Assembly: GCA_964547485.1 (NCBI GenBank)
Contig: CAZJNU010000002.1
Span: 1 to 64,000 of the forward strand
Reading direction: 5' to 3'
From: JACJWR01 sp964547485
GTDB taxonomy: Bacteria > Actinomycetota > Actinomycetes > S36-B12 > UBA10799
DNA length: 64,000 nucleotides
Positions 25,962 to 34,700 of this stretch are shown one piece after another. Under the pieces are notes generated by a model. The model was not told where the DNA came from and did not search any database. It saw nothing but the letters and a program-made list of their open reading frames with translations. The translations under genes were made by a program, and so were the position numbers. Position 1 is the stretch's first letter. Every line of letters begins with the position of its first letter.

Positions 25962-27164
25962 TCAGTCCAGCAGCGCGTCGACGAAGGCCTCGGGCTCGAA
26001 CGGAGCGAGGTCGTCGGGGCCTTCCCCGAGTCCTACCAACTTCACCGGCACGCCTAGTTCGCGCTGCACCGCGACCACGATCCCGCCCTTCGCGGTGCCA
26101 TCCAGCTTCGTCAGCACAATGCCGGTGACATCCACCACCTCGGAGAACACCCGGGCCTGCACCAGACCGTTCTGGCCGGTGGTGGCATCCAGCACCAGCA
26201 ACACCTCTGAGACCGGTGCCTGCTTCCCGATGACGCGCTTCACCTTGCCGAGTTCGTCCATCAGCCCGACCTTCGTGTGTAGCCGACCTGCGGTGTCGAT
26301 GATCACCGCATCGGCCCCCTCGGTTGTCGCATCGCGGACAGCGTCGAACGCCACCGCGGCCGGGTCGGCCCCCTCGTCACCGCGGACCACAACCGCCCCG
26401 ACGCGGTCACCCCAGGTCTGCAGTTGCTGAGAGGCCGCCGCCCGGAAAGTGTCGGCTGCACCCAGCACCACCGTCCTGCCGTCGGCCACTAGCAGTCGGG
26501 CGATCTTGCCGGTGGTGGTGGTCTTGCCGGTGCCGTTGACCCCGACCACCATCAGCACCGCAGGACCGTCGTCGCGACGGGTGATGACGGTCCGATCCAG
26601 TTCCGGATCCACCAATGCCAGCAACTCCTCCCGCAGCATCGCCCGCACCTGTACCGGATCCGCGGTTCCCTCCACCCTCACTCGGGTCCGCAACCGCTCG
26701 ACGAGTTCCTGGCTGGGGGCCACTCCCAGATCACTGAGCAGCAGGGTGTCCTCGATTTCCTGCCAGGCGGCCTCATCGAGGTTGTCGGAGGTCAAAAGTT
26801 GCAGCAGTGCCTTGCCGAGTGCACTGTTCGACCGGGCCAGCCGCGCCTTCAACCTGGTCCAACGACCGGCCGAGGGCAGCGGCACCTCCAGGACCACCCC
26901 GGGTTCCGCGGCCACCTCGACGGTGTCGGCCGGGCGGTCCAGCAGGGCGGTGCCGGTAAGGCCAGCGTCTTCGATGGTCCGGCGCTCGGTGTCGCGCGGG
27001 ACGGAGTCGTCGTCACCAACCCCTGGTGCGTAGTCGATGCCCGGACGCGGCGGTGCAGCCGTCAGAGCCCGGTGTCTACGACTACGGACGACCAGGGCGG
27101 TGGTGACGCCGCCGACGATGACCAGGGCAGCGACGATGAGGACGATCAACAGCGTTGGGTTCAC
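25962..27164 (-). CDS. ftsY: Signal recognition particle receptor FtsY
   Basis: About 400 residues. Membrane-associated GTPase receptor for SRP. An N-terminal transmembrane helix (LLIVLIVAALVIVGGVTTALVV) is typical of actinobacterial FtsY. A variable acidic linker and the NG domain follow: VVGVNGTGKTTTTGKIA, GAADTFRAAASQQL, IDTAGRLHTKVGLMDEL and LTKLDGTAKGGIVVA. The GTG at 27164 gives a start (VNPTLLIVL) right before the helix; a GTG six codons upstream is an alternative. It follows smc on the same strand, the usual order. Confidence 0.95.
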   Translation of the reverse strand: MNPTLLIVLIVAALVIVGGVTTALVVRSRRHRALTAAPPRPGIDYAPGVGDDDSVPRDTERRTIEDAGLTGTALLDRPADTVEVAAEPGVVLEVPLPSAGRWTRLKARLARSNSALGKALLQLLTSDNLDEAAWQEIEDTLLLSDLGVAPSQELVERLRTRVRVEGTADPVQVRAMLREELLALVDPELDRTVITRRDDGPAVLMVVGVNGTGKTTTTGKIARLLVADGRTVVLGAADTFRAAASQQLQTWGDRVGAVVVRGDEGADPAAVAFDAVRDATTEGADAVIIDTAGRLHTKVGLMDELGKVKRVIGKQAPVSEVLLVLDATTGQNGLVQARVFSEVVDVTGIVLTKLDGTAKGGIVVAVQRELGVPVKLVGLGEGPDDLAPFEPEAFVDALLD

Positions 27165-27274
27165 GAGCAGAGATTCTCCCACCGGTCGCTGGCGTGGCAG
27201 ACCCCGGAGGCCTACCGGCGGGTAACCGGACTTACCCGTACCTCAGGGGCTACGCAATGTTCCGGTTGAGTCGG

Positions 27275-30200
27275 TTAGGCCGACTCGCGCAGCCGCTGAC
27301 TGATGACCGAGGTCACGCCATCCCGCATGGTGACGCCGTAAAGGGCATCACCAATTTCCATGGTGCGCTTCTGGTGGGTGATGACCAACAGCTGACTCGT
27401 GGCGCGCAACTCCTCCAGGATGTCCAACAACCGCCCCAGGTTGACGTCATCCAAAGCCGCCTCGACCTCGTCGAGCAGGTAGAACGGGCTGGGTCTGGCC
27501 TTGAACAAGGCCACCAGGAAGGCCACCGCGGTCAACGACCTCTCCCCGCCGCTGAGCAGGCTGAGCCGCTTCACCCGCTTACCCGCAGGTCGGGCCTCCA
27601 CCTCCACACCAGTAGCCAACATGTCCGACGGCTCGGTCAGCGTCAACCTGCCTTCACCCCCCGGGAAGAGTCGCGAGAACACTCCCTCGAACTGGGCTGC
27701 AACGTCCGCGTAGGCCTCTGCGAACACTTGCTCCACTCGGGCGTCGACATCGGAGATGATCCCCAGCAGGTCCTCCCGACCAGCCTTCAGATCCTCCAGC
27801 TGCGCACCGAGGAAGGCCTGCCGCTCCTGCATGGCGGTGAACTCTTCCAGCGCCAACGGATTGACCCGACCCAGCAAGGCGAGTTCCTTCTCCGCTTTCC
27901 GGAATCGCGCCTGTTGCTGCTCGCGGACGTAAGCGATCGGCTCAGCCGATGGCCGATCCGGTTCGTCCTGCGCGTCCGCGGCCGGTACCGCCGACGGCGG
28001 CACGGGAACTCCGGGGTGGTATTCCTCGACCAGCGTTTCCGGATCGACCCCGAAATCCGTCATCGCCCGCTCCAAAGCGGAGTCAATCCGCATCCGCTGT
28101 TCGGTCTTGGCCAATTCATCGCGGTGCACCGAGTCCGTCAATCCGTCCAGTTCCGCGGACAGGGTGCGCAGCCGCGAGCGGAGTTCCCTGAGTTCCTGGT
28201 CCCGGCCACTTCTCGCCCGCTCGGACTCTTCTCTGAGGTGTTGGGCCGCGGCCACCGAGGCGTTCAGCCGATCATCGAGGGTGTCCAGCACCGCAAGCAC
28301 TTCGCGAGCCACCGCAGCCTCCCGACGCTGTCGCTCGAGCCGTCGTGCGACCGCCTCTCGCTGTGCTCGCACCCGCCGAGCGGCCCCGTCAAGTTCGATC
28401 ACCCTCGCGGCGGTCGTCTGCTCGCGTTCCTCCGCCGTCCGCAGCGCCAGTCGGGTGTCTACTTCAGCCGACCGAGCGGCCTCCAACTCGAACCGCAAAT
28501 CCTCTCGGCGATCACCGCCGGCGACGTCCGGTTGCGGTTCGGACTCGGCCTCACCCAGCCGCAACCGGAGCTCGCTGAGGTTCCGGCCGTCGTCGTCGGC
28601 GGCCTGTTCGGCAGACTGCCCGGCAGACAGCAATCGGTCTGCCTCAGCCTGCGCAGCTCTGACTGCCGAACCGAGGGTGCCCAACTGCTCGGCGACAGCC
28701 GCCAGTCGGGCATCGGACTCGTGCAACCGCTCCAGCGCCGCCTCGGCCGCGGACCGGGCGTGCTCCCGACGTCCTTCGACCGCGGCAAGGTCAAACGCAA
28801 GCCGATCCAGTTGATGGCCCACCCGGGCGAGTTCCGCCTCGGCATCGTCGTGGGCAGATTGCACCTCCAGCAGACTCTGAGCGCGATCCGAACCACCACT
28901 GGCGGTGTCCCGGCCGAGCAGATCCCCCTCCTTGGTGACTGCGATCACGTCGGCCGTTTCCACAAGTGCCCGCGCGGCAGGCAGGTCTGCCACGACCGCT
29001 ACTCGACGCAGCAGTCGGACCAGCCCCGGCCGCAGCTCGGCCGGGGCTGTCACGACATCTATCGCGTAGACAGCTGCGGAGGGCAACTCCGGCCAGGAAT
29101 CCTCGGGGGTCGAAGCTGCGCTCAGCAGCAGATGTGCCCGTCCCTCTTGCTGCCCCCGCAGCCGCGCCAGCACCTCCGTCGCGGCGGGCACTCCGGACAC
29201 CGCAACCGCGTCGGCCATCGAACCGAGCGCGGTGGCCACCGCCGTCTCGTAGCCGTGCTCTACTCGCAACAGGGCCGCGACCGACCCCAGCACACCAGAG
29301 ATTCCAGCATCGGCTGCCAGCAGCGAGGCTGCTCCGTCCTTCCGAGTCAAAGCCATCCGCAGGGCTTCCACCCGGGCTTCCAACGCGGTTCGCCGGCGAG
29401 CCGCGTCGGCTTGGGATTCCCGCAGTGCCAGCAACTCCTGATCCACCTCGTCGACCGCCTGCTGGGCCTGCTCGAAGGTCGCATCAAGTCCCTGTTCGCC
29501 GGCGTCGAGGCCGGATATCCGGTTCTCCAACGCCTGATACTCCCCGCGCGCGGCGGCCGCACGTCCCAACGCCTCCTGCCGGGCTGCCGCGAGCCGCTCG
29601 ACTTCGGATCGTCGCGCCTCCAGCCGGGACGTCGCCGCAGCCACTCGACCGGTCAACGTCGCTAACCCTTCGCGCCGATCTGCGGCCGCGCGTTCCTGGG
29701 CGGCCAGTCGACGCTCCTCCACTGCGAACGCCTGCTCGGCCTGCGCCCGCGTCTGACCGGCGGCCGCGAGTTCCTTCCGGTGCACCTCGACCTGATCCCG
29801 CAGTTGGGCGCCTTCCGCCCGAGCCTCGTCGGCCTGCCGCTGCAACGATTCCGGGTCGGGCCCTACCGGCAACGCATCGACCGCCCCATCGGCGTTCCGG
29901 AGACGCTCCTGCGCCACTGACCGCAACCCTGCGAACCGCTCCCGCACGCTAGCCAGCGCCACGTAGGTGTCCTGCGCCCGCGCCTGCAGCGGAGCCTCGG
30001 CGGCAACCTCGGCCTCCACCGCGGTTTCCCGCTCCCGGGCGGCCGCCAGCGCCGCCTCCACCTCCGCCTGCCGGGCGCGAATCATCGCCTCGTCGGATTC
30101 TTCCTTGGCCAGCGCCTCGGTCAGCGTCGTGACATCATCGGCCAGCAGCCGCAGCCGGGCATCGCGCAGATCGGCCTGGATGATTTGGGCCCGGCGGGCA

Positions 30201-30832
30201 AGTTGGGCCTGCTTGCCCAACGGTTTGAGTTGCCGGCGGAGTTCAGTCGTCAGGTCCGTCAACCGCGTCAGATTGGCCTGCATGGCGTCGAGTTTGCGCA
30301 GCGCCTTCTCCTTGCGCTTGCGGTGCTTCAGGACCCCGGCGGCTTCCTCGATGAAGCCACGGCGATCCTCCGGCGAGGCATGCAGAATGGCGTCCAGCCG
30401 GCCCTGGCCGACGATGACATGCATCTCCCGACCGATCCCGGTGTCGCTGAGCAGTTCCTGTACGTCCAGCAGCCGGCAGCCCTCGCCGTTGATGGCGTAG
30501 TCGCTGCCACCGTTGCGAAACATCGTTCGGGTGACCGTGACTTCGGTGTAGTCGATGGGCAGCGCGCCATCGCTGTTGTCGATTGTCAACGCGACTTCGG
30601 CTCGACCCAGCGGGGCGCGGCCGGACGTCCCGGCGAAGATGACATCTTCCATCTTGCCGCCACGTAGCGATTTCGCGCCCTGCTCGCCCATCACCCAGGC
30701 AATCGCGTCGACCACGTTGGACTTACCCGAACCATTGGGCCCGACAACACAGGTGATCCCCGGTTCGAAGTCCAGGGTGGTCGCCGAGGCGAAGGATTTG
30801 AACCCACGGAGGGTGAGGGACTTCAAGTACAA
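27275..30832 (-). CDS. smc: Chromosome segregation ATPase SMC
   Basis: 1185 residues, full length. The N-terminal ATPase half has VVGPNGSGKSNVVDAIAWVMGEQ. Long coiled coils flank a hinge (about residues 500-660, with GISGVLGSVAALLRVEHGYE). The C-terminal half carries the signature LLSGGERSLTAVAFL and Walker B with FYLLDEVEAALDDVN. The start is a TTG with GGGAG five bases before it. Antisense open frames are long here only because the gene is GC-rich. It precedes ftsY. Confidence 0.97.
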   Translation of the reverse strand: MYLKSLTLRGFKSFASATTLDFEPGITCVVGPNGSGKSNVVDAIAWVMGEQGAKSLRGGKMEDVIFAGTSGRAPLGRAEVALTIDNSDGALPIDYTEVTVTRTMFRNGGSDYAINGEGCRLLDVQELLSDTGIGREMHVIVGQGRLDAILHASPEDRRGFIEEAAGVLKHRKRKEKALRKLDAMQANLTRLTDLTTELRRQLKPLGKQAQLARRAQIIQADLRDARLRLLADDVTTLTEALAKEESDEAMIRARQAEVEAALAAARERETAVEAEVAAEAPLQARAQDTYVALASVRERFAGLRSVAQERLRNADGAVDALPVGPDPESLQRQADEARAEGAQLRDQVEVHRKELAAAGQTRAQAEQAFAVEERRLAAQERAAADRREGLATLTGRVAAATSRLEARRSEVERLAAARQEALGRAAAARGEYQALENRISGLDAGEQGLDATFEQAQQAVDEVDQELLALRESQADAARRRTALEARVEALRMALTRKDGAASLLAADAGISGVLGSVAALLRVEHGYETAVATALGSMADAVAVSGVPAATEVLARLRGQQEGRAHLLLSAASTPEDSWPELPSAAVYAIDVVTAPAELRPGLVRLLRRVAVVADLPAARALVETADVIAVTKEGDLLGRDTASGGSDRAQSLLEVQSAHDDAEAELARVGHQLDRLAFDLAAVEGRREHARSAAEAALERLHESDARLAAVAEQLGTLGSAVRAAQAEADRLLSAGQSAEQAADDDGRNLSELRLRLGEAESEPQPDVAGGDRREDLRFELEAARSAEVDTRLALRTAEEREQTTAARVIELDGAARRVRAQREAVARRLERQRREAAVAREVLAVLDTLDDRLNASVAAAQHLREESERARSGRDQELRELRSRLRTLSAELDGLTDSVHRDELAKTEQRMRIDSALERAMTDFGVDPETLVEEYHPGVPVPPSAVPAADAQDEPDRPSAEPIAYVREQQQARFRKAEKELALLGRVNPLALEEFTAMQERQAFLGAQLEDLKAGREDLLGIISDVDARVEQVFAEAYADVAAQFEGVFSRLFPGGEGRLTLTEPSDMLATGVEVEARPAGKRVKRLSLLSGGERSLTAVAFLVALFKARPSPFYLLDEVEAALDDVNLGRLLDILEELRATSQLLVITHQKRTMEIGDALYGVTMRDGVTSVISQRLRESA

Positions 30833-30930
30833 GACTGCTCCCGGCGGTAGCGACGCGTCCGGTCAGCGTAGCCGGGGCCAGCAGCACGCCCGCGCAGGGA
30901 CACTGCTGCGGTCGCCACCGGCGAGCGTGC

Positions 30931-31107
30931 TCAGACGCTGGCGGTGGCGGCGGATCCGCTGACCATTGCCAGTTCAGCGTCCAAGTCGACGTGTCCCGAC
31001 CGAAGCCGGGTGACCTCCTCCTCCAATTCGCGCACCCGAGCCCGCAGCGAAGCGACCTGAGCGGCCAGTTCCGGGGAGGTGGGGGCGATGTAGAGCGCGC
31101 GCGACAT
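30931..31107 (-). CDS. Small coiled-coil protein (58 residues)
   Basis: Not recognised. The ATG at 31107 has AAGGAG six bases upstream. The protein starts MSRALYIAPTSPELAAQVAS and then forms a single predicted coiled coil: hydrophobic residues V18, L21, V25, L28, V32 and L35 alternate by 3 and 4, with Arg/Glu between (RARVRELEEEVTRLRS). The tail is small and uncharged. It lies between smc and mutM on the same strand, where many actinobacteria carry a different small gene. A hairpin and a palindrome lie upstream. The heptad register and the ribosome binding site support a real gene; the function is unknown. Confidence 0.75.
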   Translation of the reverse strand: MSRALYIAPTSPELAAQVASLRARVRELEEEVTRLRSGHVDLDAELAMVSGSAATASV

Positions 31108-31129
31108 TGAGGACTCCTTGTGAGGGTGT

Positions 31130-31152
31130 CACGGTCGGCATCCGCGACCGTG
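31130..31152 (-). terminator. Hairpin between mutM and the small coiled-coil gene
   Basis: Perfect 8-base inverted repeat CACGGTCG / CGACCGTG with a 7-base loop, ending about 22 bases before the coiled-coil gene start. No T-run follows. It could end mutM transcription or form a hairpin in the leader of the small gene. Confidence 0.4.
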
Positions 31153-31160
31153 TCTGTCCA

Positions 31161-31176
31161 ATTCTACTCGCGAGTA
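31161..31176 (-). promoter_or_regulatory. 12-bp palindrome overlapping a -10-like hexamer
   Basis: TACTCGCGAGTA (31165-31176) is a perfect palindrome. On the minus strand its last bases run into TAGAAT (31161-31166), a good -10-like hexamer, about 55 bases upstream of the small coiled-coil gene. No convincing -35 is seen. An operator over a promoter is one reading; chance is another. Confidence 0.3.
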
Positions 31177-31222
31177 ACCCTGTGTAACCGGCTGCCTCGC
31201 CGGAAGTGACGCGGGACACCTG

Positions 31223-32113
31223 CTACCGACCAGAGCGACCGATGTTCGGAAGTCCTGCGGGTCGCCGCTGGCACCGTGGGCAGCGGAACGACGACCGATT
31301 CGCGTACGGTTCCCGCACTATCGCGGCGCCACACCGCTGGCACGGCGACCCGGCCCGACCGTAGGCAGCGAGGGTCTGGGAGAAGTAGCCGCTCTCACCG
31401 TTGACATTCACATACAGACTGTCGAAGGACGTTCCGCCCTGCTGCAGCGCGGCCGCCATCACCTCCCGGGCGTGGTCCAGCAACGCGACTGCGTCTGCCT
31501 GGCGCAGTCGATCGCACGGAGTCGCCCAATGCCGGCGGGCCCGCCAGAGCGCCTCGTCTGCGTAGATGTTGCCCACCCCGGCGATCAGATTCTGATCCAG
31601 CAGGGCCGTCTTCACCGAACCTGACCGGCGACGCAGTCGTCTGGCGACCTCCGCCGGGTCGAATTCCGGCTCGAACGGGTCAGGCGCAATGCTGGCGACC
31701 GCCAATGGCACCCTCCTGTCGGCAGTTCCCGCCACCAACTGCTGTACCGCCAACCAACCAAAGGTCCGCTGGTCGACAAACAGCAGCGGCCGACCGCCGT
31801 CGCTGAACTCGACACTGACACGCGTGTGGGTCCCACCTGCGGCTCCCGATGCCGGGACCAATAGCTGCCCGCTCATCCCCAGATGGCCTACCAGCGCCTC
31901 CTGCTGGTCCGCCAACTCCAACCACAGGAACTTGCCGCGTCGGCGGGCCGCGCCGAGTCGAGCTCCTGCCAGCCGGTCACAGAAGTCCTCGGGCCCGGCC
32001 GGATGGCGTCTCACCGACCGATCCCGGTGCACCAGGACTCGCTCAATCCGCCGTCCAGTGACCCACCGTTGCAGGCCCGCGCGGACAACCTCGACCTCTG
32101 GCAATTCGGGCAT
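31223..32113 (-). CDS. mutM: Formamidopyrimidine-DNA glycosylase
   Basis: 296 residues. Excises 8-oxoguanine and ring-opened purines. The start at 32113 yields the obligatory mature N-terminus PELPEVEVVRAGL, with catalytic Pro and Glu. The helix-two-turn-helix region (LLDQNLIAGVGNIYADEALW) and the C-terminal zinc finger (SPCQRCGAAIVREPYANRSSFRCPRCQ, read as CxxC-x16-CxxC) are present. It begins four bases after rnc, as in other actinobacteria. Confidence 0.96.
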   Translation of the reverse strand: MPELPEVEVVRAGLQRWVTGRRIERVLVHRDRSVRRHPAGPEDFCDRLAGARLGAARRRGKFLWLELADQQEALVGHLGMSGQLLVPASGAAGGTHTRVSVEFSDGGRPLLFVDQRTFGWLAVQQLVAGTADRRVPLAVASIAPDPFEPEFDPAEVARRLRRRSGSVKTALLDQNLIAGVGNIYADEALWRARRHWATPCDRLRQADAVALLDHAREVMAAALQQGGTSFDSLYVNVNGESGYFSQTLAAYGRAGSPCQRCGAAIVREPYANRSSFRCPRCQRRPAGLPNIGRSGR

Positions 32114-32117
32114 CGCG

Positions 32118-32822
32118 CTACTCCCGAGGCCGGCCACTCAACGTCAGCCAGGCGGCCTCGGCGGCATGCTGCTCGGCCACCTTCTTCGAACTGCCAGTCC
32201 CCACGCCGAGCTGATCCTCAGCGACCAGCACCTCCGCCTGGAATTGCTTCGCGTGGTCGGGTCCGCAGGACTCGACGCGGTATTCCGGCACCCCTAGGGC
32301 AAGTTCGCTGGTGAGTTCCTGCAGGCTCGTCTTCCAGTCCAGCGCGGCCCCAAGCTGAGCTGATCGGTTCAGTAGCGGGCGGAACAGTCGCAGCACCATC
32401 TCGTTGGCCAGCTCGACGCCAGCACTGAGGTAGGTGGCGCCGATCACAGCCTCCATCGTGTCGGCCAGGATGGAGGTCTTCTCCCGCCCGCCGGTCGCAT
32501 CCTCGCCCCGGCCGAGCAGCAACACCCGCCCGATTCCGAGTGCGGCGGCGACCTCGGCAAGTGCCCGCGCATTCACCACGGAGGCCCGCATCTTCGCCAG
32601 CTCAGCCTCGGAGAGTTCCGGGTGGGCGTTGTAGAGGTCCGTTGTCACCGCCAGGCCCAGAACCGAATCGCCCAGGAATTCCAACCGTTCGTTGGTGGGG
32701 ACACCACCTGCCTCAAAGGCGAACGAACGGTGGGTCAACGCCAACTCCAACAGTACGGGGTCGATCCGGACACCGAGAGTGTCTTGCAACCGGTCAAGGT
32801 CGCGTTGTCGCCCGGCCGTCAT
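32118..32822 (-). CDS. rnc: Ribonuclease III
   Basis: 234 residues. Double-strand RNA endonuclease for rRNA and mRNA processing. The RNase III signature NERLEFLGDSVLGLAVT and the downstream acidic helix (ADTMEAVIGATYLSAG) form the catalytic domain. A double-stranded RNA-binding domain starts around DWKTSLQELTSELALG and ends near AEQHAAEAAWLTL. The ATG overlaps the preceding ACP-like stop by four bases, and mutM follows at once. Confidence 0.96.
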   Translation of the reverse strand: MTAGRQRDLDRLQDTLGVRIDPVLLELALTHRSFAFEAGGVPTNERLEFLGDSVLGLAVTTDLYNAHPELSEAELAKMRASVVNARALAEVAAALGIGRVLLLGRGEDATGGREKTSILADTMEAVIGATYLSAGVELANEMVLRLFRPLLNRSAQLGAALDWKTSLQELTSELALGVPEYRVESCGPDHAKQFQAEVLVAEDQLGVGTGSSKKVAEQHAAEAAWLTLSGRPRE

Positions 32823-33139
32823 CGGCGTCGAGTCCCCGACCGGCCGCTGGCGATGACGGCAATCTCCACCAGGTCCGCCACCGTGACGGCGCGCAACAGA
32901 CCCTCATCTACGTCGTCGCCACCCTGGTCCAATTCGAGCCCGCCGTCTTGCGCCAGCACGTCGACAAATGCGATTAGGGCGACGCTATCGGCCCCCACGC
33001 CGGCCAGCGGAGTGTCATCCCGCAACGTCGTGGGCGCCAGGTCCAACACCCGACCGAGTGCGCCAGTCACCAACTCCCTGGCCTGCGACTCGGTCAACAG
33101 CGGAAGCACTTCTCCGGGCCCGGATTTGGAAACCGACAC
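32819..33139 (-). CDS. Acyl-carrier-protein-like protein
   Basis: About 106 residues. A four-helix ACP pattern is visible: helix 1 (ESQARELVTGALGRVLDL), then the phosphopantetheine motif in GVGADSVALIAFVDVLAQ, with Ser52 as the expected attachment site (DSV in place of the usual DSL). A Gly/Asp-rich loop and a last helix (AVTVADLVEIAVIA) follow. The GTG at 33139 follows the rpmF stop by 17 bases; the stop overlaps rnc. No fatty acid synthase genes adjoin it, although rpmF is linked to plsX-fab-acpP in many bacteria. This may be a remnant of that linkage or a carrier for something else. Confidence 0.75.
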   Translation of the reverse strand: MSVSKSGPGEVLPLLTESQARELVTGALGRVLDLAPTTLRDDTPLAGVGADSVALIAFVDVLAQDGGLELDQGGDDVDEGLLRAVTVADLVEIAVIASGRSGTRRR

Positions 33140-33156
33140 CTCGAGCGTTCTCCCGC

Positions 33157-33330
33157 TCAGACGTCGAGGACCTGGCGCTTGGCGTACGTCCCGCACGCGC
33201 CGCAGGCTGTGTGGGGAAGTTTCGGGGCGCGGCAGCGATCGCACGCCACCAGCGTCGGCGCTGTCGCCTTCCACTGTGAGCGGCGCGACCGGGTGTTGCT
33301 GCGGGACATCTTCCGCTTCGGGACAGCCAC
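33157..33330 (-). CDS. rpmF: 50S ribosomal protein L32
   Basis: 57 residues. The start MAVPKRKMSRSNTRSRRSQW is diagnostic. The zinc-binding form is present, with Cys pairs in VACDRCRAPK and TACGACGTYA. The GTG start has AAAGGAA five bases upstream. It is followed by the ACP-like gene and rnc on the same strand and preceded by the DUF177 gene. Confidence 0.95.
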   Translation of the reverse strand: MAVPKRKMSRSNTRSRRSQWKATAPTLVACDRCRAPKLPHTACGACGTYAKRQVLDV

Positions 33331-33446
33331 GGTGGTTCCTTTCGTTTCGCCCGCTGAAGCGGGTCAGGGATTGGTTGCTGAGCCATCGGGTGGCCGATCT
33401 ACGGCCGCCATACACACACTTAGCCTTAAGTATTCCAAACCGGACC

Positions 33447-34022
33447 TCAGGGGCCGTCGGCGGATCCCAGATCAAGCGACTTCAACTCTGCCCAACGGCT
33501 ATCGGGCTGCTCGTGATCGTGCTCGGGATCAGTCGCTAGCGGCGCACCGCAGATGTCACAGAGACCCGGACACGACCGCTCACAGACCGGTGCCAACGGC
33601 AGCTCGATCACAATCGCGTCGCGCAGGAGTGGACCGAGATCGATGAGCCCGTCGGCGACGACCGGCAGCGGTTCGTCGTCGTCGGAGAGTTCCTCCGGTA
33701 ACTGCGGATCCCAGAGGAAGAGTTCGGAGAAGTCGATCTGCTGAGCCGCTTCCATCGGCGTCAAGCAGCGGCTGCACTCCGCTACCGCCACCATCGATGC
33801 GGTGCCGGTGACTAGTACGCCTTCGATCACAGACTCCAGCAGCAGGTCGAGTTCGATCGGGGCACCGACCGGCACCTTGATCACGGCATTGCCGAGGTCC
33901 TCACCTGCCCGCGCGACTCGCTGCAGCCGCTTCATCCCACCGGCACGTCGAAAGTCGTGCACATCGATCACCGCCGGATCCCGCGGGTCCGGGTGCTGCT
34001 GGGTGTTTGTCACTCTGCTCAC
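33447..34022 (-). CDS. yceD: YceD family (DUF177) protein
   Basis: 191 residues. YceD proteins are linked to large-subunit rRNA accumulation in bacteria and plants, and the gene is almost always next to rpmF, as here. Conserved features: the two Cys of AECSRCLTP, the acidic FSELFLWDPQ region, and the C-terminal CERSCPGLCDICGAPL segment with four more Cys. It follows sepIVA closely. The ~116-base gap to rpmF contains a small GC-rich inverted repeat just before the rpmF ribosome binding site. Confidence 0.9.
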   Translation of the reverse strand: MSRVTNTQQHPDPRDPAVIDVHDFRRAGGMKRLQRVARAGEDLGNAVIKVPVGAPIELDLLLESVIEGVLVTGTASMVAVAECSRCLTPMEAAQQIDFSELFLWDPQLPEELSDDDEPLPVVADGLIDLGPLLRDAIVIELPLAPVCERSCPGLCDICGAPLATDPEHDHEQPDSRWAELKSLDLGSADGP

Positions 34023-34043
34023 TCGCGGCAGCCTACCGTCGCC

Positions 34044-34697
34044 CTACCGTCGCGGGGGGTGACGACCCTCGTCGAAACCACCCACCGACTCCAAATCGAA
34101 GATGTCCTCAGTCGCACCGATCGGGGGCTGGTGGTGAACCACCTGCGGCCGGTCGATCCTGCGCTGCACCTGCGACTGTCCGCGACGGACCTCGTTCAAC
34201 GCCCCCGCCAGCGCATCCTCAAGGTCGGCCAATCTGCTGGCCGCATAGCTGTCTGCCTGCAGTCGCACCCGATCTGCCTCCCGGCGAGCGTGATCGACCG
34301 CTTCCGCTCCCTGCCGACGTGCCTCGGCGGAGATTTCGTGATCCGCTACCATCCGCTCCGCGTGTATTCGAGCTTCGGCGATGATCCGGTCTGCCTCCCG
34401 CGCGGCGTCTGCGCGCGCCCGGTCGACCGCGTCGGCCCCCTCGCTGCGGAGCCGGGCAACCTCGGTCTTCGCACTGGCCACCATCACGTCGCTTTCGCGC
34501 TGAGCGTCGGCGAGAATGTCATCACGGCGTCGCAGCAACACATCAGCTTCCCTGACGCTGTCGGGGATCGCCGCCCGGACGTCTTCCAGCAGGTCCAGCA
34601 CCTCGCCGCGGGGCACCACACACGACTGCGACAGCGGCATCGCCTTGGCGCCCTCGATGACGTCGGCCACGTCGTCGATCCGGTCGAAGATCTCCAC
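34044..34697 (-). CDS. sepIVA: DivIVA-like septation protein SepIVA
   Basis: 217 residues, mostly one long coiled coil with Ala/Arg/Glu periodicity (SAKTEVARLRSEGADAVDRA). The N-terminus has the conserved CVVPRGEVLDLLEDVRAAIP block seen in mycobacterial SepIVA, which is required for septation there. The C-terminus ends in a short Gly/Pro/Arg tail. It is three bases after coaD, as in mycobacteria, which supports orthology. It is not the DivIVA/Wag31 pole organiser, which sits elsewhere. Confidence 0.85.
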   Translation of the reverse strand: MEIFDRIDDVADVIEGAKAMPLSQSCVVPRGEVLDLLEDVRAAIPDSVREADVLLRRRDDILADAQRESDVMVASAKTEVARLRSEGADAVDRARADAAREADRIIAEARIHAERMVADHEISAEARRQGAEAVDHARREADRVRLQADSYAASRLADLEDALAGALNEVRRGQSQVQRRIDRPQVVHHQPPIGATEDIFDLESVGGFDEGRHPPRR

Positions 34698-34700
34698 CGT

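Noticed and set aside
24571..26430. 619-codon open frame antisense to amtB and the ftsY 3' end
   Set aside because: No domain, crosses the amtB promoter and ftsY, and mirrors their codon positions.
27155..29665. 836-codon open frame antisense to smc
   Set aside because: It lies wholly opposite a perfect full-length SMC. Its translation is low-complexity Arg/Gln/Pro/Leu without motifs, the usual GC-rich shadow.
30974..31219. 81-codon minus-strand frame between smc and mutM
   Set aside because: It overlaps the 58-residue coiled-coil gene in another frame, has no ribosome binding site, and runs through the hairpin and palindrome.
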